Source of the DNA: Hyphomicrobiales bacterium
Lineage (GTDB): Bacteria > Pseudomonadota > Alphaproteobacteria > Rhizobiales > Rhizobiaceae
Reading direction: 5' to 3'
Assembly: GCA_900472675.1 (NCBI GenBank)
Contig: UCJA01000011.1
Span: 88,274 to 152,273, forward strand
Length of the DNA: 64,000 nt
This document shows, piece by piece, positions 19,497-29,417 of the stretch. Positions within the stretch are counted from its first letter, which is position 1, and every line of letters begins with the position of its first letter. The notes beneath the pieces were generated by a model. That model was not told the DNA's origin, did not search any database, and worked only from the letters and a program-made list of their open reading frames with translations. Made by a program: the position numbers and the translations under genes.

Positions 19497-20319
19497 TGCC
19501 TTCTGTCTCCCCAGCCGCGTCGGCCTTCTTTTGTCTCGGCGTGGTTTTCCTTGGCCACTGACGCGGAAAAGCATCCAGGGACTTGATGACGCCGCGGAAG
19601 ACGCTGACTTCCTGCTCCGAAAAGCTGCGCCGCGACAGGACCGCACGAAGATTGTCGATCATCTTCGGTTTCTTTTCGGACGGGTGGAAATAGCCGCGGG
19701 CATCCAGAGCCTCCTCGAGCTGCTCGAACAGACCGAAGACCTGTTCCTTCGTCGAGGGTCGCTGCTCGATCGGCTGGAAGCGGGTTTCTTCGATATCGCC
19801 CATGCCGGATTTCATCCAGTCATAGGACATCAGCAGCACAGCCTGGGCGATGTTGAGCGAGGCAAAAGCGGGATTGACCGGGAAGGTAACGATCTCGTCG
19901 GCGAGCGCCACCTCCTCATTGCTCAAGCCCCACCGCTCACGGCCGAACAGGATGCCGGTCTTTTCGCCCGCCTTGAATTTCTCGCGCAATGTGGACGCTG
20001 CATAGACTGGCGAGCGGACGGCCTTGAACCCATACCGCTCGCGCGCCGTGGTGGCATAGACGAAGTTCAGGTCGCGGATCGCGTCTTCGAGCGTGTCGAA
20101 AACCACCGCTCCATCAATGACATGATCGGCCTTCGACGCTGCGGACCTCGCCTTTTCGCTCGGCCAGCCGTCGCGCGGGCTGACGAGGCGCAGTTCCGCC
20201 AAACCGAAATTCGCCATGGCGCGGGCCACCATTCCGATGTTTTCACCGAGCTGCGGCTCGACCAGGATGATGGCCGGTCCTTCCGCAATCAGTTCTCTTT
20301 CGCTGTTCGTACCTGACAT
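19480..20319 (-). CDS. trmJ: tRNA 2'-O-methyltransferase TrmJ (SpoU family)
   Basis: 279 residues from the ATG at 20319 (MSGTNSERE). SPOUT motifs: [22 protein letters not shown] (motif 1), [16 protein letters not shown] (motif 2) and [15 protein letters not shown] (motif 3). The C-terminal helices carry RPSTKEQ...[11 protein letters not shown], typical of TrmJ rather than TrmH/TrmL. TrmJ methylates the ribose of position 32 in tRNAs, using SAM. A Lys-rich tail ends the protein and overlaps murI by 17 bases. Confidence 0.92.
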   Translation of the reverse strand: MSGTNSERELIAEGPAIILVEPQLGENIGMVARAMANFGLAELRLVSPRDGWPSEKARSAASKADHVIDGAVVFDTLEDAIRDLNFVYATTARERYGFKAVRSPVYAASTLREKFKAGEKTGILFGRERWGLSNEEVALADEIVTFPVNPAFASLNIAQAVLLMSYDWMKSGMGDIEETRFQPIEQRPSTKEQVFGLFEQLEEALDARGYFHPSEKKPKMIDNLRAVLSRRSFSEQEVSVFRGVIKSLDAFPRQWPRKTTPRQKKADAAGETEGNGSDE

Positions 20320-20376
20320 ATCCGTTTCCGATTGTTTTGCCGGCAATACCGATCCCCTCCGGTGCCGGCAAGCGTC

Positions 20377-22374
20377 TTATTTGCGGGGGTAAAGCCGATC
20401 GAGCAGATTGCCGACCATGGCAACACCGAGCCGCGAACCGTCCCTGAAGATGGGCAGGTGACGCCCGCCCGTCCACCGGGTATCGCGCGGCAAGCGAAAA
20501 CAGTCCGAGCCTCGCACCGTCACGGCCTCCAGCGTCGCCTGCGTCGAGGCGATCGCCTCCTGCACGGTCGCATCGGCGGGAACGGAGGTAGCGTTGCTGG
20601 CGAAGATGCGCGCCCAATAGGTGGAGGCGAGGAAGACGGCCAGCGTCTGGCGGATCTGGCCTGGCCGCGTCACCACGCCCCAGGAGGTTCCGAAGGGCTT
20701 GGCGGCGCCGGTCAGATCCTTGTAGGCGGCATCGAGGCGTCGCGAGAGCTCGATCAGTTCCAGCCGCCCCTTCCCCTGGCTTGCCGCTTCCAGCAGTTCA
20801 CGCAGGATGGCGTACCAGCGCTGCAGGGCCTCATCGAGCACTGCCCGCGCCGAGGCCGGCAGCACGACGAAGGCGGCAAATGTGCCGGCCAGTGCGCCAA
20901 TCAGCGTTTCCTCCAGCCGCAGGACTAGCAGGTCCACCGTCAGCTGTCCGATCAGACCGTAGACGAGGCAAAGCGTGATGGTGATGAAGAAGCTCATCAC
21001 CGCGTAGGATACCTGGAGAAAGTAGAAGGCCAGAAAGACCGTCATCGAGGCGAGCACCACGGTCGCCGGCATGTGCCCGACAAGAAGGGTCGCCATGCCG
21101 AGACCGATGACGACGCCGAGCAGCGTGCCGGCGGAGCGCTGAATGGCCCGCACGGCCGTGTCGCGCCGGGACCGGGTGTTGGTGAACACGAGGAAGGCGG
21201 TCAGCACCGACCAGAACCACCGTTCGCGCGACAGAAGCAGCCCGAATATCATGGCGATGGCCGATGCGATGGTGATCTGCAGCGCCGCCCGGACCGCCGG
21301 GTTCTTGAACGAGATGTCGAGCTTGCCCGTCTGCGCCGAAGGAGCAACGTCGTCCAAAAGGTTCAGCTCACCACGGTCGACCTTCCGGATATCGGCGGCC
21401 AGCGCCTGCCGGGCCTGGTGCAGCCAGACCAGCGCGCGAAGAGTCTCGTGCGCCGGCAGATGCGCATCCTGATCCGGCTTCGCGTCGTCCACGCCGGCAA
21501 AATGCCGGACCCGGTCGCTGTCGCCATTGAGGACGGCTTCCACCAAGCCCACGGGCGGCAGGCTTTCCAGCGACAGCACGATGGCGCTTTCGGCGGCAAG
21601 ATGCAGGTCGAAGATATTCATGGCGGCCGAGGCGCGCGCATCGCGGCCTTCGGCACCGGCATCCTCTTCCCCGGACAGCGGCAAAAGGCTTTCCGCCATC
21701 AACACGACGTCCTTCAGCCGTTCTTCGAGCCGCTGCAGCGCCAGGCGGTCCACCTCCGTGCAGCTTCCGGCAGCGGCGACCAGCTCCAGTCGCGCCAGAA
21801 TATCGTTGGTTCGCCCTTGCAGCGCCACCAGCGCCTGCAGCACGTCGCGCTTGCGGTCGTCGTAGAAGATCCAGGTCCGAACGCCATGCGCGACGAGTGC
21901 GGCGACCACCGGTCCGAGTACGGCCAGCGGCAGTTGCGCGATCGGCGGGCGCAGGTAGGCGCCGATGAAATAGGAGGTGAAGGCGAACATGCCGACGGCA
22001 AAGCCGCGCGGGCCGTAGATCCGTGCCAGGCTGGCGCAGAAGATCACCAGCAGGAAGAGCAGATCGGAGACGACGCGGTGCTGCTCGAGCACGGAAGCGG
22101 CGGCCACGCAGAGAAGGCTCGCTATGCAGCCGAGCAGCCGCGTCTTGATCTGGTCAGAACGGGACGCGTCGCGGACAGCGACGCCGCCTTCGATGGAGAG
22201 GATGATCGCCAGCCCATAGGCGATCGGCGGCAAGGGCGTGACGGCGAGATGGAAGAGGATCAGCAGCCCGACCGACACGAGGATGCTGAGCGTGACACGT
22301 CCGCCCATCCTTGCCCGCGACAGGGCCGGATCATTCGCCAGCAGCCAGTCGGACAGGGCAAAGCGTCGGGTCAT
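20377..22374 (-). CDS. FUSC-family inner-membrane protein (fusaric-acid-resistance-like)
   Basis: 665 residues from the ATG at 22374, six bases after AAGGA. Two blocks of hydrophobic helices (about 30-165 and 355-505) flank a long soluble middle, the duplicated layout of FUSC / YccS-type proteins; the second block begins ALQITIASAIAMIFGLLLSR and includes TRSRRDTAVRAIQRSAGTLL. These proteins are proposed efflux components for aromatic acids, usually with an HlyD-type partner, which is not adjacent here. The substrate cannot be inferred. Confidence 0.85.
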   Translation of the reverse strand: MTRRFALSDWLLANDPALSRARMGGRVTLSILVSVGLLILFHLAVTPLPPIAYGLAIILSIEGGVAVRDASRSDQIKTRLLGCIASLLCVAAASVLEQHRVVSDLLFLLVIFCASLARIYGPRGFAVGMFAFTSYFIGAYLRPPIAQLPLAVLGPVVAALVAHGVRTWIFYDDRKRDVLQALVALQGRTNDILARLELVAAAGSCTEVDRLALQRLEERLKDVVLMAESLLPLSGEEDAGAEGRDARASAAMNIFDLHLAAESAIVLSLESLPPVGLVEAVLNGDSDRVRHFAGVDDAKPDQDAHLPAHETLRALVWLHQARQALAADIRKVDRGELNLLDDVAPSAQTGKLDISFKNPAVRAALQITIASAIAMIFGLLLSRERWFWSVLTAFLVFTNTRSRRDTAVRAIQRSAGTLLGVVIGLGMATLLVGHMPATVVLASMTVFLAFYFLQVSYAVMSFFITITLCLVYGLIGQLTVDLLVLRLEETLIGALAGTFAAFVVLPASARAVLDEALQRWYAILRELLEAASQGKGRLELIELSRRLDAAYKDLTGAAKPFGTSWGVVTRPGQIRQTLAVFLASTYWARIFASNATSVPADATVQEAIASTQATLEAVTVRGSDCFRLPRDTRWTGGRHLPIFRDGSRLGVAMVGNLLDRLYPRK

Positions 22375-22468
22375 TCCCATTCCTTCGAAACGTCGAGCAC
22401 CCTCCCCGGCGTCTCCTTAGGTCGCCCGACCGGGCCCTGTCCAGTCGCGCCGATTACTCGCCCCTGGA

Positions 22469-22999
22469 TTACTCGCCCTTGGCAATCGTCTGCATTTCCT
22501 CGACCAGCGAATCCCGCTCGCCGTCGGTCACGCGGTGGATGTCGTCGATCACGGGCTTGCCGTTTTCGTCGATCACATCGAAGTGCACCTCAGACACGCT
22601 GTTCTTCGCCTGCATGTCCTCAACACAGGTCCACTGCTTGAAAGTCACCGTGACGTCGGTGACGCCAGCCGCGCCCGGTGCTGTCTTCGTCGTGAATTCC
22701 TGCAGCGGGCAACCATCCTGCGAACTGGTGATCACGTCATAGCCGAACGGATCGCCCGGCTCGTTGTTTTCCGTGTCGTAGGCCGGGTGCTTGGCAGCCT
22801 CCGCATAGGCGGCCTGGAACTTCTTGCTGAACAGGCGCGACAGCGGATCCGGATCGAAAATGTATTTCCCGTCGCTGTCTGCGGAGTTCCAGTTTTCCTG
22901 GGTGACTTTCATGATTTCGTTGACGGGTTCGGTCGGATCGGCAGCCAGGGCAGAGGCGCCGATCAGCGACAGAGAGAGAGCAAAAAGCACGGTCCGCAT
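22469..22999 (-). CDS. Hypothetical periplasmic protein
   Basis: 176 residues from the ATG at 22999 (a GTG at 23008 is in frame). A clear Sec signal peptide ([18 protein letters not shown]) precedes an acidic mature domain of about 155 residues with two cysteines ([16 protein letters not shown]) that could form a disulfide, and a beta-strand-rich centre ([14 protein letters not shown]). It resembles small DUF3828-type secreted proteins, but I am not confident of that family. It is divergent from icd. Confidence 0.75.
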   Translation of the reverse strand: MRTVLFALSLSLIGASALAADPTEPVNEIMKVTQENWNSADSDGKYIFDPDPLSRLFSKKFQAAYAEAAKHPAYDTENNEPGDPFGYDVITSSQDGCPLQEFTTKTAPGAAGVTDVTVTFKQWTCVEDMQAKNSVSEVHFDVIDENGKPVIDDIHRVTDGERDSLVEEMQTIAKGE

Positions 23000-23224
23000 G
23001 GCTGTCACCCAGAGGTTGGAGGGGGTTTGCGCGGGACATTACGCCCGGTTTGTGGTTTGGCAAGGGCATTTGAAAACCCTTCCGCGGGGCCTGCCGGGAA
23101 GAAACGGAAAACCGGCCCGCGGCTGCCCGAATGGCTTTGCGTATCGTTTCTGCGATGCTATAGCCCAGCCACTGGTACACAACCCGTAGGGGCCCCGGGT
23201 CCCAACCACGTCAAGAGGAATCCC

Positions 23225-24439
23225 ATGGAAAAGATCAAGGTAGCCAACCCGGTCGTCGATCTCGACGGCGACGAGATGACCCGCATCATCTGGCAGCTCA
23301 TCAAGGATAAGCTGATCCTGCCCTATCTCGATCTCGATATCGAATACTACGATCTTTCGGTGGAAAACCGCGACGCCACCAATGACCAGGTCACGGTCGA
23401 TGCAGCCCATGCCATCAAGAAGCATGGCGTCGGCATCAAGTGCGCGACCATCACGCCTGACGAGCAGCGCGTCGAAGAATTCAAGCTGAAGCAGATGTGG
23501 AAGAGCCCGAACGGCACGATCCGCAACATCCTCGGCGGAGTCATTTTCCGCGAGCCGATCATCTGCAAGAACGTTCCGCGTCTGGTTCCCGGCTGGACCA
23601 AGCCGATCGTTGTCGGCCGCCATGCTTTCGGCGACCAGTACAAGGCGACCGACTTCAAGTTCCCTGGCAAGGGCAAGCTGACGATCAAGTTCGTTGGCGA
23701 AGACGGCCAGGTGATCGAAAAGGACGTGTTCGACGCGCCCGGCGCCGGCGTGGCCATGGCCATGTACAACCTCGACGAATCGATCCGCGAATTCGCGCGC
23801 GCTTCGATGATGTACGGCCTGATGCGCAAGTGGCCGGTGTACCTGTCGACCAAGAACACCATCCTCAAGGCCTATGACGGCCGCTTCAAGGATATCTTCG
23901 AAGAGATCTACCAGGCAGAGTTCAAGGCGAAGTTCGACGAAATCGGCATCACCTACGAACACCGCCTGATCGACGACATGGTCGCATCGGCTCTGAAGTG
24001 GTCCGGCGGTTACGTCTGGGCCTGCAAGAACTACGACGGCGACGTGCAGTCCGATACGGTTGCCCAGGGCTTCGGTTCGCTCGGCCTGATGACCTCCGTG
24101 CTGCTGTCGCCGGATGGCCGCACCGTCGAGGCGGAAGCCGCGCACGGCACCGTGACCCGCCACTACCGCCAGCACCAGAAGGGTCAGGAGACCTCGACGA
24201 ACTCGATCGCCTCGATCTTCGCCTGGACCCGCGGCCTCGCACATCGTGCCAAGCTGGACGACAATGCAGAGCTGGCACGCTTTGCCACGACGCTCGAGAC
24301 CGTCTGCGTCGACACAGTCGAGTCGGGCTTCATGACCAAGGATCTGGCCCTGCTGATCGGTCCGGAACAGCCCTGGCTGTCCACGACCGCCTTCCTCGAC
24401 AAGATCGACGAAAATCTGCAGAAAGCCATGGCTGCCTGA
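23225..24439 (+). CDS. icd: NADP-dependent isocitrate dehydrogenase
   Basis: 404 residues from the ATG at 23225 (AGAGGA upstream). This is the eukaryote-like, homodimeric NADP-IDH found in rhizobia: [16 protein letters not shown] at the N-terminus, the phosphate-site motif [12 protein letters not shown], the metal-binding [10 protein letters not shown], and [22 protein letters not shown]. It produces 2-oxoglutarate and NADPH in the TCA cycle. The upstream region of 225 bases is shared with a divergent secreted-protein gene; an intrinsic terminator follows. Confidence 0.98.
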   Translation: MEKIKVANPVVDLDGDEMTRIIWQLIKDKLILPYLDLDIEYYDLSVENRDATNDQVTVDAAHAIKKHGVGIKCATITPDEQRVEEFKLKQMWKSPNGTIRNILGGVIFREPIICKNVPRLVPGWTKPIVVGRHAFGDQYKATDFKFPGKGKLTIKFVGEDGQVIEKDVFDAPGAGVAMAMYNLDESIREFARASMMYGLMRKWPVYLSTKNTILKAYDGRFKDIFEEIYQAEFKAKFDEIGITYEHRLIDDMVASALKWSGGYVWACKNYDGDVQSDTVAQGFGSLGLMTSVLLSPDGRTVEAEAAHGTVTRHYRQHQKGQETSTNSIASIFAWTRGLAHRAKLDDNAELARFATTLETVCVDTVESGFMTKDLALLIGPEQPWLSTTAFLDKIDENLQKAMAA

Positions 24440-24462
24440 GCTTACAAAAATCGGTTAGATTG

Positions 24463-24493
24463 AAACGGCGGGGAGCAATCTCCGCCGTTTTTC
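24463..24493 (+). terminator. Terminator of icd
   Basis: AACGGC...GCCGTT with an inner GGAG/CTCC stem (two-base bulge) and a TTTTTCTT tail, directly before the next gene's ribosome site. Confidence 0.75.
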
Positions 24494-24510
24494 TTGGGAG
24501 GACCATCACC

Positions 24511-24957
24511 TTGCCGATCATCGTGCGCCCGCTTGAACCATCCGACCGTTCTGCCTGGACACCGCTCTGGGAAGCCTATCTCCGCTTTTACGATACCGTG
24601 CTGCCGGCGGAGGTTTATGACCTGACCTGGAACCGCCTGCTCGATGAGACTGAGCCAATGTACGCGCTGGGTGCATTCGACGACACAGGCAGGCTGGTCG
24701 GCATCGTGCACGCGATATTTCACCGCTCCTGCTGGCTTCCGGACTGGACCTGCTACCTGCAGGATCTCTATGTGGATGGCAGCCAGCGCGGCAAGGGCAT
24801 GGGCGAAGCGTTGATCGAGGCCGTGGCCAACCTAGCGCGGGAGAAAGATGCCAGCCGCCTCTACTGGCTGACCCATGAAAGCAATGACGCTGCCAGACGG
24901 CTTTACGACCGCGTCGCGTTGAACGCCGGCTTCGTACAGTACCGCAAGCCGCTGTAA
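24511..24957 (+). CDS. GNAT-family N-acetyltransferase
   Basis: 148 residues from a TTG at 24511, chosen because GGGAGG lies about ten bases upstream and the first residues (LPIIVRPLEPSDRSAW) start the fold correctly. GNAT core: motif A LYVDGSQRGKGMGEALIE (acetyl-CoA pyrophosphate loop QRGKGMG) at about 89-106, and motif B LYWLTHESNDAARRLYDRVA. The substrate is not predictable. Its ribosome site sits only a few bases past the icd terminator, so expression may depend on read-through or on an unseen promoter. Confidence 0.88.
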   Translation: MPIIVRPLEPSDRSAWTPLWEAYLRFYDTVLPAEVYDLTWNRLLDETEPMYALGAFDDTGRLVGIVHAIFHRSCWLPDWTCYLQDLYVDGSQRGKGMGEALIEAVANLAREKDASRLYWLTHESNDAARRLYDRVALNAGFVQYRKPL

Positions 24958-25031
24958 CGAATTTCTGGATCGCCTTGTTATATCACGGTCACACGCATAG
25001 AACATAAAGAGAACGCACGAGGGGCGACGTC

Positions 25032-25661
25032 ATGACGGATGAACTGGTACTCTATACGAACCCGATGTCGCGAGGGCGGATCGCGCGGTGGATGCTGGAA
25101 GAGATCGGCGTGCCCTACCGGGCCGAGATCCTCCAGTTCGGCAGCAGCATGAAGGACGAGGCCTACCGGGCGATCAACCCGATGGGCAAGGTGCCGACGG
25201 TGGCGCATGGAAAGACCATCGTCACCGAGTGCGCGGCCATCTGCGCCTATCTGGCCGACGCTTTCCCGGCCGCAGGGCTGGCACCGCCTCCAACCGCTCG
25301 CGCCAACTATTATCGCTGGATGTTCTTCGGCGCCGGACCCCTTGAGGCGGCGGTGGTCAACCGCGTGCTCGGCGTCGAGGTGCCGCCGGATCGGGAGCGA
25401 ATGGTCGGCTACGGCAGCTTCACCGATGTGATGAACACGCTGGAACTGGCGCTTCGGACCAATGCCTATATCGCCGGCGACAGCTTTACCGCAGCGGATG
25501 TCTATGTCGGCTCGCAGATCGGCTGGGGATTGCAATTCGGCAGCATCGAAAAACGATCGGTCTTCGAGCAGTATTTCGGCCGGCTTTCGCTGCGCTCCGC
25601 TTACCTGGCCGCCGCAGAGAAGGATGACCTGGCTATCGCAGAGATGCAAAAGACTGCCTGA
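25032..25661 (+). CDS. Glutathione S-transferase family protein
   Basis: 209 residues. N-terminal thioredoxin-like domain (about 1-80; LVLYTNPMSRGRIARWMLEE, glutathione-site INPMGKVPTV with the cis-Pro) and helical C-terminal domain (about 90-205; NAYIAGDSFTAADVYVGSQI, the family's folding motif). The catalytic residue position after the first strand holds Ser (NPMSRGR), so it may be a Ser-type GST. The ATG follows GAGGGG. The substrate is unknown. Confidence 0.9.
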   Translation: MTDELVLYTNPMSRGRIARWMLEEIGVPYRAEILQFGSSMKDEAYRAINPMGKVPTVAHGKTIVTECAAICAYLADAFPAAGLAPPPTARANYYRWMFFGAGPLEAAVVNRVLGVEVPPDRERMVGYGSFTDVMNTLELALRTNAYIAGDSFTAADVYVGSQIGWGLQFGSIEKRSVFEQYFGRLSLRSAYLAAAEKDDLAIAEMQKTA

Positions 25662-25809
25662 CGCCAGGTATAAATTAGCATTTCGCAAATAACCAAGGCA
25701 TTCCCCCGTCATTTTTATTAGAGATTAATGATTAATAGCTGACGTTATTGCAGAGCGAAGCGACTCTGCTATGTGTGCGGCGCCCGATGTTGGGCGCAGG
25801 GGACAGACC

Positions 25810-26148
25810 GTGACCAAGATTATCTATGCTGCTGCGGGCGCACTCGCAGCCGTTTTTGCATCCGCAGGCGCATCGCATGCCGAAGACCTCACCTTCACGC
25901 TGATCAACAAGACGAAGGGGACGCTTGAGCGTTTTTACAGCTCGCCTGTTGGCGTCGAGAACTGGGAAGAAGACGTTTTCGGCAAGGATACGCTCGGACC
26001 CGGCGAAAGCATGAAGATCACCATCGGCGATGGCCGCACGGTGTGCAAGTACGACATGCGTTTCGAATTCACTGAGGATTCAGGGTTCGAAGACATGGAA
26101 GATACGCAGGATCTCTGCGAAATGGGCTCCTACACCATCCACCAGTAA
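25810..26148 (+). CDS. Small secreted protein, unknown function
   Basis: 112 residues from the GTG at 25810 (AGGGGA upstream), which puts a signal peptide (TKIIYAAAGALAAVFASAGASHA) at the N-terminus. The mature domain of about 88 residues is acidic with two cysteines (TVCKYDM, DLCEMG) and a Tyr/Phe-rich start (LTFTLINKTKGTLERFYSSP). I know no function; similar exported proteins recur in rhizobia. A strong terminator follows at 26175. Confidence 0.8.
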   Translation: MTKIIYAAAGALAAVFASAGASHAEDLTFTLINKTKGTLERFYSSPVGVENWEEDVFGKDTLGPGESMKITIGDGRTVCKYDMRFEFTEDSGFEDMEDTQDLCEMGSYTIHQ

Positions 26149-26174
26149 GATCAGACCTCCAAGTGCATGAAGGG

Positions 26175-26202
26175 AGCCCTGCCGCAAGCAGGGCTTTCTT
26201 TA
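26175..26202 (+). terminator. Terminator of the small secreted protein gene
   Basis: 8-bp stem AGCCCTGC / GCAGGGCT with loop CGCAA and tail TTCTTT. Confidence 0.85.
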
Positions 26203-26332
26203 TGAGCATCTGCCGCTGCAAGGCGCATCCCGAGCCTTTCGTTCAAGATCCGTTAAGCTTGGCGGTGGCATGTTGCAGCCAGACACTGCACGTCTCGCCC
26301 CGCCTGTATGGGACGCAACCTGGGACGCACCG

Positions 26333-26704
26333 ATGATGAAACACGCGTTTTCCACCCTGGCGCTTGCCGCCGCACTGAGCACGGCTCTTCTGCCGGCCAG
26401 CAACGCCTTTGCCCAATATTACGACGGCCCACCGCCCCGCTGGGACCACCGGGGTCCGCCGCGCTGGGACCACCGCGACCCGCCTCGCCGGCACCACAAC
26501 AACAACGGCAGCATTATCGCGGGCGGCCTTGCGGCCGGCGTGATTGGCGGCCTCATTGGCGGTGCCATCGTGAACAACAACAGCGGACCGCGCTACATCG
26601 ACCCGCCGCCACCACCGCGGCCACGCTGCTGGCTGGAAGACCGCAACGTGCGCAATGCCTATGACGGCGGCTGGCACGTGGAGACACTGCGGGTCTGCAA
26701 CTAG
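26333..26704 (+). CDS. Secreted glycine-zipper protein with Pro/Arg repeats
   Basis: 123 residues from the ATG at 26333 (26336 is also possible). A signal peptide ends near SNAFAQ. The mature part has a tandem PPRWDHR repeat, an Asn run, a glycine-zipper helix (IIAGGLAAGVIGGLIGGAIV) that could insert in or pack on a membrane, and a C-terminal CWLEDRNVRNAYDGGWHVETL segment with two cysteines. No enzymatic motif. Strong terminator downstream. Function unknown; an envelope role is inferred from the zipper. Confidence 0.78.
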   Translation: MMKHAFSTLALAAALSTALLPASNAFAQYYDGPPPRWDHRGPPRWDHRDPPRRHHNNNGSIIAGGLAAGVIGGLIGGAIVNNNSGPRYIDPPPPPRPRCWLEDRNVRNAYDGGWHVETLRVCN

Positions 26705-26722
26705 GCCTCTCCGAAATCAACG

Positions 26723-26752
26723 AAAACAGCCGGCCTTGCGCCGGCTGTTTTT
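26723..26752 (+). terminator. Terminator of the glycine-zipper gene
   Basis: 11-bp stem AAACAGCCGGC / GCCGGCTGTTT with a 5-base loop and a short T-run. It also serves as a boundary for the convergent HAD gene. Confidence 0.88.
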
Positions 26753-26793
26753 GTTTCAGGACACCATGCTCGTCAGCGAGACTGCTGAGCCCT

Positions 26794-27519
26794 TTATGAG
26801 GGAAGGCTTGCCGCGGCCATTGCCTCCACGCTTTCCATCGCGGCATCGACAGTGCCGTTGCCAAGCGGCGAATTGACGTAGTCGGCGAGGATGGCCGCCA
26901 CGTCATCATAGATTGCGATGGCGCCTGCCCCGCGCAAGACGGCATCATCGAAACCGCCAGACCGGAGCGCTACCGTGGCAATGCCGCATTTGGCTGCGGC
27001 TTCGACATCATAGGGCGTGTCGCCGATGACCAGTGCTTGCGCCGCGGTGATGCCCGGGAGCTTGGCTAGTGCCGTGGAGAAGATGTCAGGCGCCGGCTTG
27101 GTGTTTTCCACGTCACTGCTGCTCGTCGTTGCAGTCACCAGTTCACGGGCGTCCAGCAGCCCCAGATAGTGCTCCAGTTGTTCCTGCGAGGAGGAGGTTG
27201 CCAGCACCACCTTCTGTCCGGCGGCGTGCACACGCGCCAGAAGCTCATGCGCCTGGGGGAAAGGCCGTGCCTGCTGCATGAAGCGGGACTTGAAGATCTC
27301 ACCTTCGCTTTTGCCGAGCTTTTCCTGCGCCTCCTCATCCAAATCGGGAAGAAGTGTCGGGACAAGCATGTCGGCACCCTTGCCGATCTGATCGTGGATC
27401 ACACTCCGGTCGAAGCTCTCTCCGATGTCGGTGAATGCCTGTTGCCAAGCCTCTATATGCATGTCGTTGCTGTCCACCAGCGTTCCGTCGATGTCGAAGA
27501 GGATGGCCTTGATCTGCAT
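26794..27519 (-). CDS. HAD-superfamily hydrolase (phosphoglycolate-phosphatase-like)
   Basis: 241 residues from the ATG at 27519 (AGGAGTGTTCCC before it). HAD motifs: DIDGTLVDSND (nucleophile Asp8, acid Asp10), LATSSSQEQ (motif II), Lys in NTKPAPDIF (motif III) and VIGDTPYDVEAA (motif IV). A helical C1 cap sits between motifs I and II. The natural phosphoester is not predictable. It stands alone and convergent to the glycine-zipper gene. Confidence 0.9.
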   Translation of the reverse strand: MQIKAILFDIDGTLVDSNDMHIEAWQQAFTDIGESFDRSVIHDQIGKGADMLVPTLLPDLDEEAQEKLGKSEGEIFKSRFMQQARPFPQAHELLARVHAAGQKVVLATSSSQEQLEHYLGLLDARELVTATTSSSDVENTKPAPDIFSTALAKLPGITAAQALVIGDTPYDVEAAAKCGIATVALRSGGFDDAVLRGAGAIAIYDDVAAILADYVNSPLGNGTVDAAMESVEAMAAASLPS

Positions 27520-27714
27520 GGGAACACTCCTGGCGTGCTGGTGCCCACGACACACGGAAAGAGCGCCGCACTGCCATGCTTTCAAGAAAGCTGGGAGGGA
27601 AACTGCTCAGACGTGTTTGCGTGGCAAAAGTGAAACCAGCCGCAACCGCGGAAGTTCCGCACGTCCGCATGGCAAAGCATGCGGACCGACTACCATTGCG
27701 ATATCAGCGCCCCA

Positions 27715-29337
27715 TCAGGCTTGCAGGCCCGGCGCCTCGTATCCCGTGCGGGAGACATATTCCGTGTAGCCTCCGTCATAGCGCTGGATGCCATCGGGCG
27801 TGAGCTCCAGGACCCGGTTCGACAGTTCCGATAGGAAATGCCGGTCGTGGCTGACGAAGAGCATGGTGCCCTCGTAATTCGACAGGGCCTGAATCAGCAT
27901 TTCCTTGGTGTCGAGATCGAGGTGGTTGGTCGGCTCATCGAGAACCAGGAAGTTGGGCGGGTCAAACAGCATGGCCGCCATGACAAGCCGCGCCTTTTCG
28001 CCGCCGGAGAGCACCCGGCATCTCTTCTCCACGTCGTCGCCGGAAAAGCCGAAGCAGCCCGCAAGGGAGCGCAGCGCCCCCTGCCCGGCGCGCGGAAACT
28101 CCGCCTCGAGCCATTCAAAGACCGTCAGCTCGCCATCTAGAAGGTCCATGGCGTGCTGGGCAAAGTAACCCATCTTGACGCTGGCGCCGACGCTGACGAT
28201 CCCCTGGTCCGGTTCCGCCGACCCGGCGATCAGCTTCAGCAGCGTCGACTTGCCGGCGCCGTTGACGCCCATGATGCACCAGCGCTCCTTGCGCCGGATC
28301 ATGAAATCCAGCCCTTCGTAGATCACGCGGCTGCCATAGGTCTTGTGGACGCCCTTGAGGTTGACCACGTCTTCGCCCGAGCGGGGCGCCTGCTGGAACT
28401 CGAAGGCGACCGACTGGCGCCGCCGTGGAGGCTCGACTCGGTCGATCTTGTCCAGCTTCTTCACCCGGCTCTGAACCTGGGCGGCATGGCTGGCGCGCGC
28501 CTTAAAGCGCTCGATGAACTTGATTTCCTTCGCGAGCATGGCCTGCTGGCGCTCGAACTGCGCCTGCTGCTGCTTTTCGTTCTGAGCGCGCTGCTGCTCG
28601 TAGAAGCCGTAGTCGCCAGCATAGGTGGTGAGCGCACCGCCGTCGATCTCGATGATCTTGTTGACGATGCGGTTCATGAACTCGCGGTCGTGGGAGGTCA
28701 TCAGCAGGGCGCCGTCATAGCCCTTCAGGAACTGCTCCAGCCAGATCAGGCTTTCGAGGTCCAAATGGTTGGAGGGCTCGTCGAGCAGCATGACATCAGG
28801 CCGCATCAAAAGGATGCGGGCCAGCGCCACGCGCATCTTCCAGCCACCGGAGAGCTTTCCGACATCGCCCTCCATCATCTCCTGGCTGAAGCTCAGACCC
28901 GCCAGAACCTCGCGGGCGCGGGCCTCCAGGCCATAGCCGTCCAGCTCTTCGTAGCGCGCCTGCACTTCACCGTAGCGCTCGATGATCGCATCCATCTCGT
29001 CCATGCGGTCGGGATCGACCATGGCCGCTTCCAGCTCCCGCAGCTCGGCTGCAATGATGCTGACGGGCCCTGCGCCATCCATGACTTCGGTGACGGCACT
29101 GCGGCCCGCCATTTCACCGACGTCCTGGTTGAAGTAGCCGATCGAGACGTTCTTTTCGAGGGAGACATTGCCCTCGTCAGGCAGGTCCTGGCCGGTGATC
29201 AGGCGAAACAGCGTGGTCTTGCCCGCCCCGTTCGGACCGACCAGGCCGATCTTCTCGCCACGGTTCAGCGCCGCGGATGCCTCGATAAAGAGGATGCGGT
29301 GGCTGTTCGACTTGCTGACGTTCTCGATACGGATCAT
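27715..29337 (-). CDS. ABC-F family ATPase (YbiT-like)
   Basis: 540 residues with two ABC domains and no membrane segment. N-terminal domain: Walker A GPNGAGKTT, signature LSGGWKMR, Walker B VMLLDEPSNHLD. Linker helices at about 240-310 are Gln/Arg rich (FYEQQRAQNEKQQQAQFERQ). C-terminal domain: Walker A GVNGAGKST, signature LSGGEKAR, Walker B FLVLDEPTNHLD. ABC-F proteins act on ribosomes at the E site; length and linker match the YbiT type better than Uup or EttA. No terminator hairpin is visible downstream. Confidence 0.92.
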   Translation of the reverse strand: MIRIENVSKSNSHRILFIEASAALNRGEKIGLVGPNGAGKTTLFRLITGQDLPDEGNVSLEKNVSIGYFNQDVGEMAGRSAVTEVMDGAGPVSIIAAELRELEAAMVDPDRMDEMDAIIERYGEVQARYEELDGYGLEARAREVLAGLSFSQEMMEGDVGKLSGGWKMRVALARILLMRPDVMLLDEPSNHLDLESLIWLEQFLKGYDGALLMTSHDREFMNRIVNKIIEIDGGALTTYAGDYGFYEQQRAQNEKQQQAQFERQQAMLAKEIKFIERFKARASHAAQVQSRVKKLDKIDRVEPPRRRQSVAFEFQQAPRSGEDVVNLKGVHKTYGSRVIYEGLDFMIRRKERWCIMGVNGAGKSTLLKLIAGSAEPDQGIVSVGASVKMGYFAQHAMDLLDGELTVFEWLEAEFPRAGQGALRSLAGCFGFSGDDVEKRCRVLSGGEKARLVMAAMLFDPPNFLVLDEPTNHLDLDTKEMLIQALSNYEGTMLFVSHDRHFLSELSNRVLELTPDGIQRYDGGYTEYVSRTGYEAPGLQA

Positions 29338-29363
29338 GCGGGCGATCTCGACTGTTCTTCCAA

Positions 29364-29395
29364 CAAAAAAAAGCCGGATCGACCGATCCGGCTTT
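29364..29395 (-). terminator. Terminator of tig
   Basis: 11-bp stem AAAGCCGGATC / GATCCGGCTTT with a GACC loop; on the minus strand it continues into TTTTTTTG, an ideal intrinsic terminator. Confidence 0.9.
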
Positions 29396-29417
29396 CGTTA
29401 TTTCGGGGCGGGAGCGC

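Noticed and set aside
22535..23224. In-frame extension upstream of icd
   Set aside because: The frame is open but crosses the divergent secreted-protein gene; IDH homology starts exactly at the ATG at 23225, which has a ribosome site.
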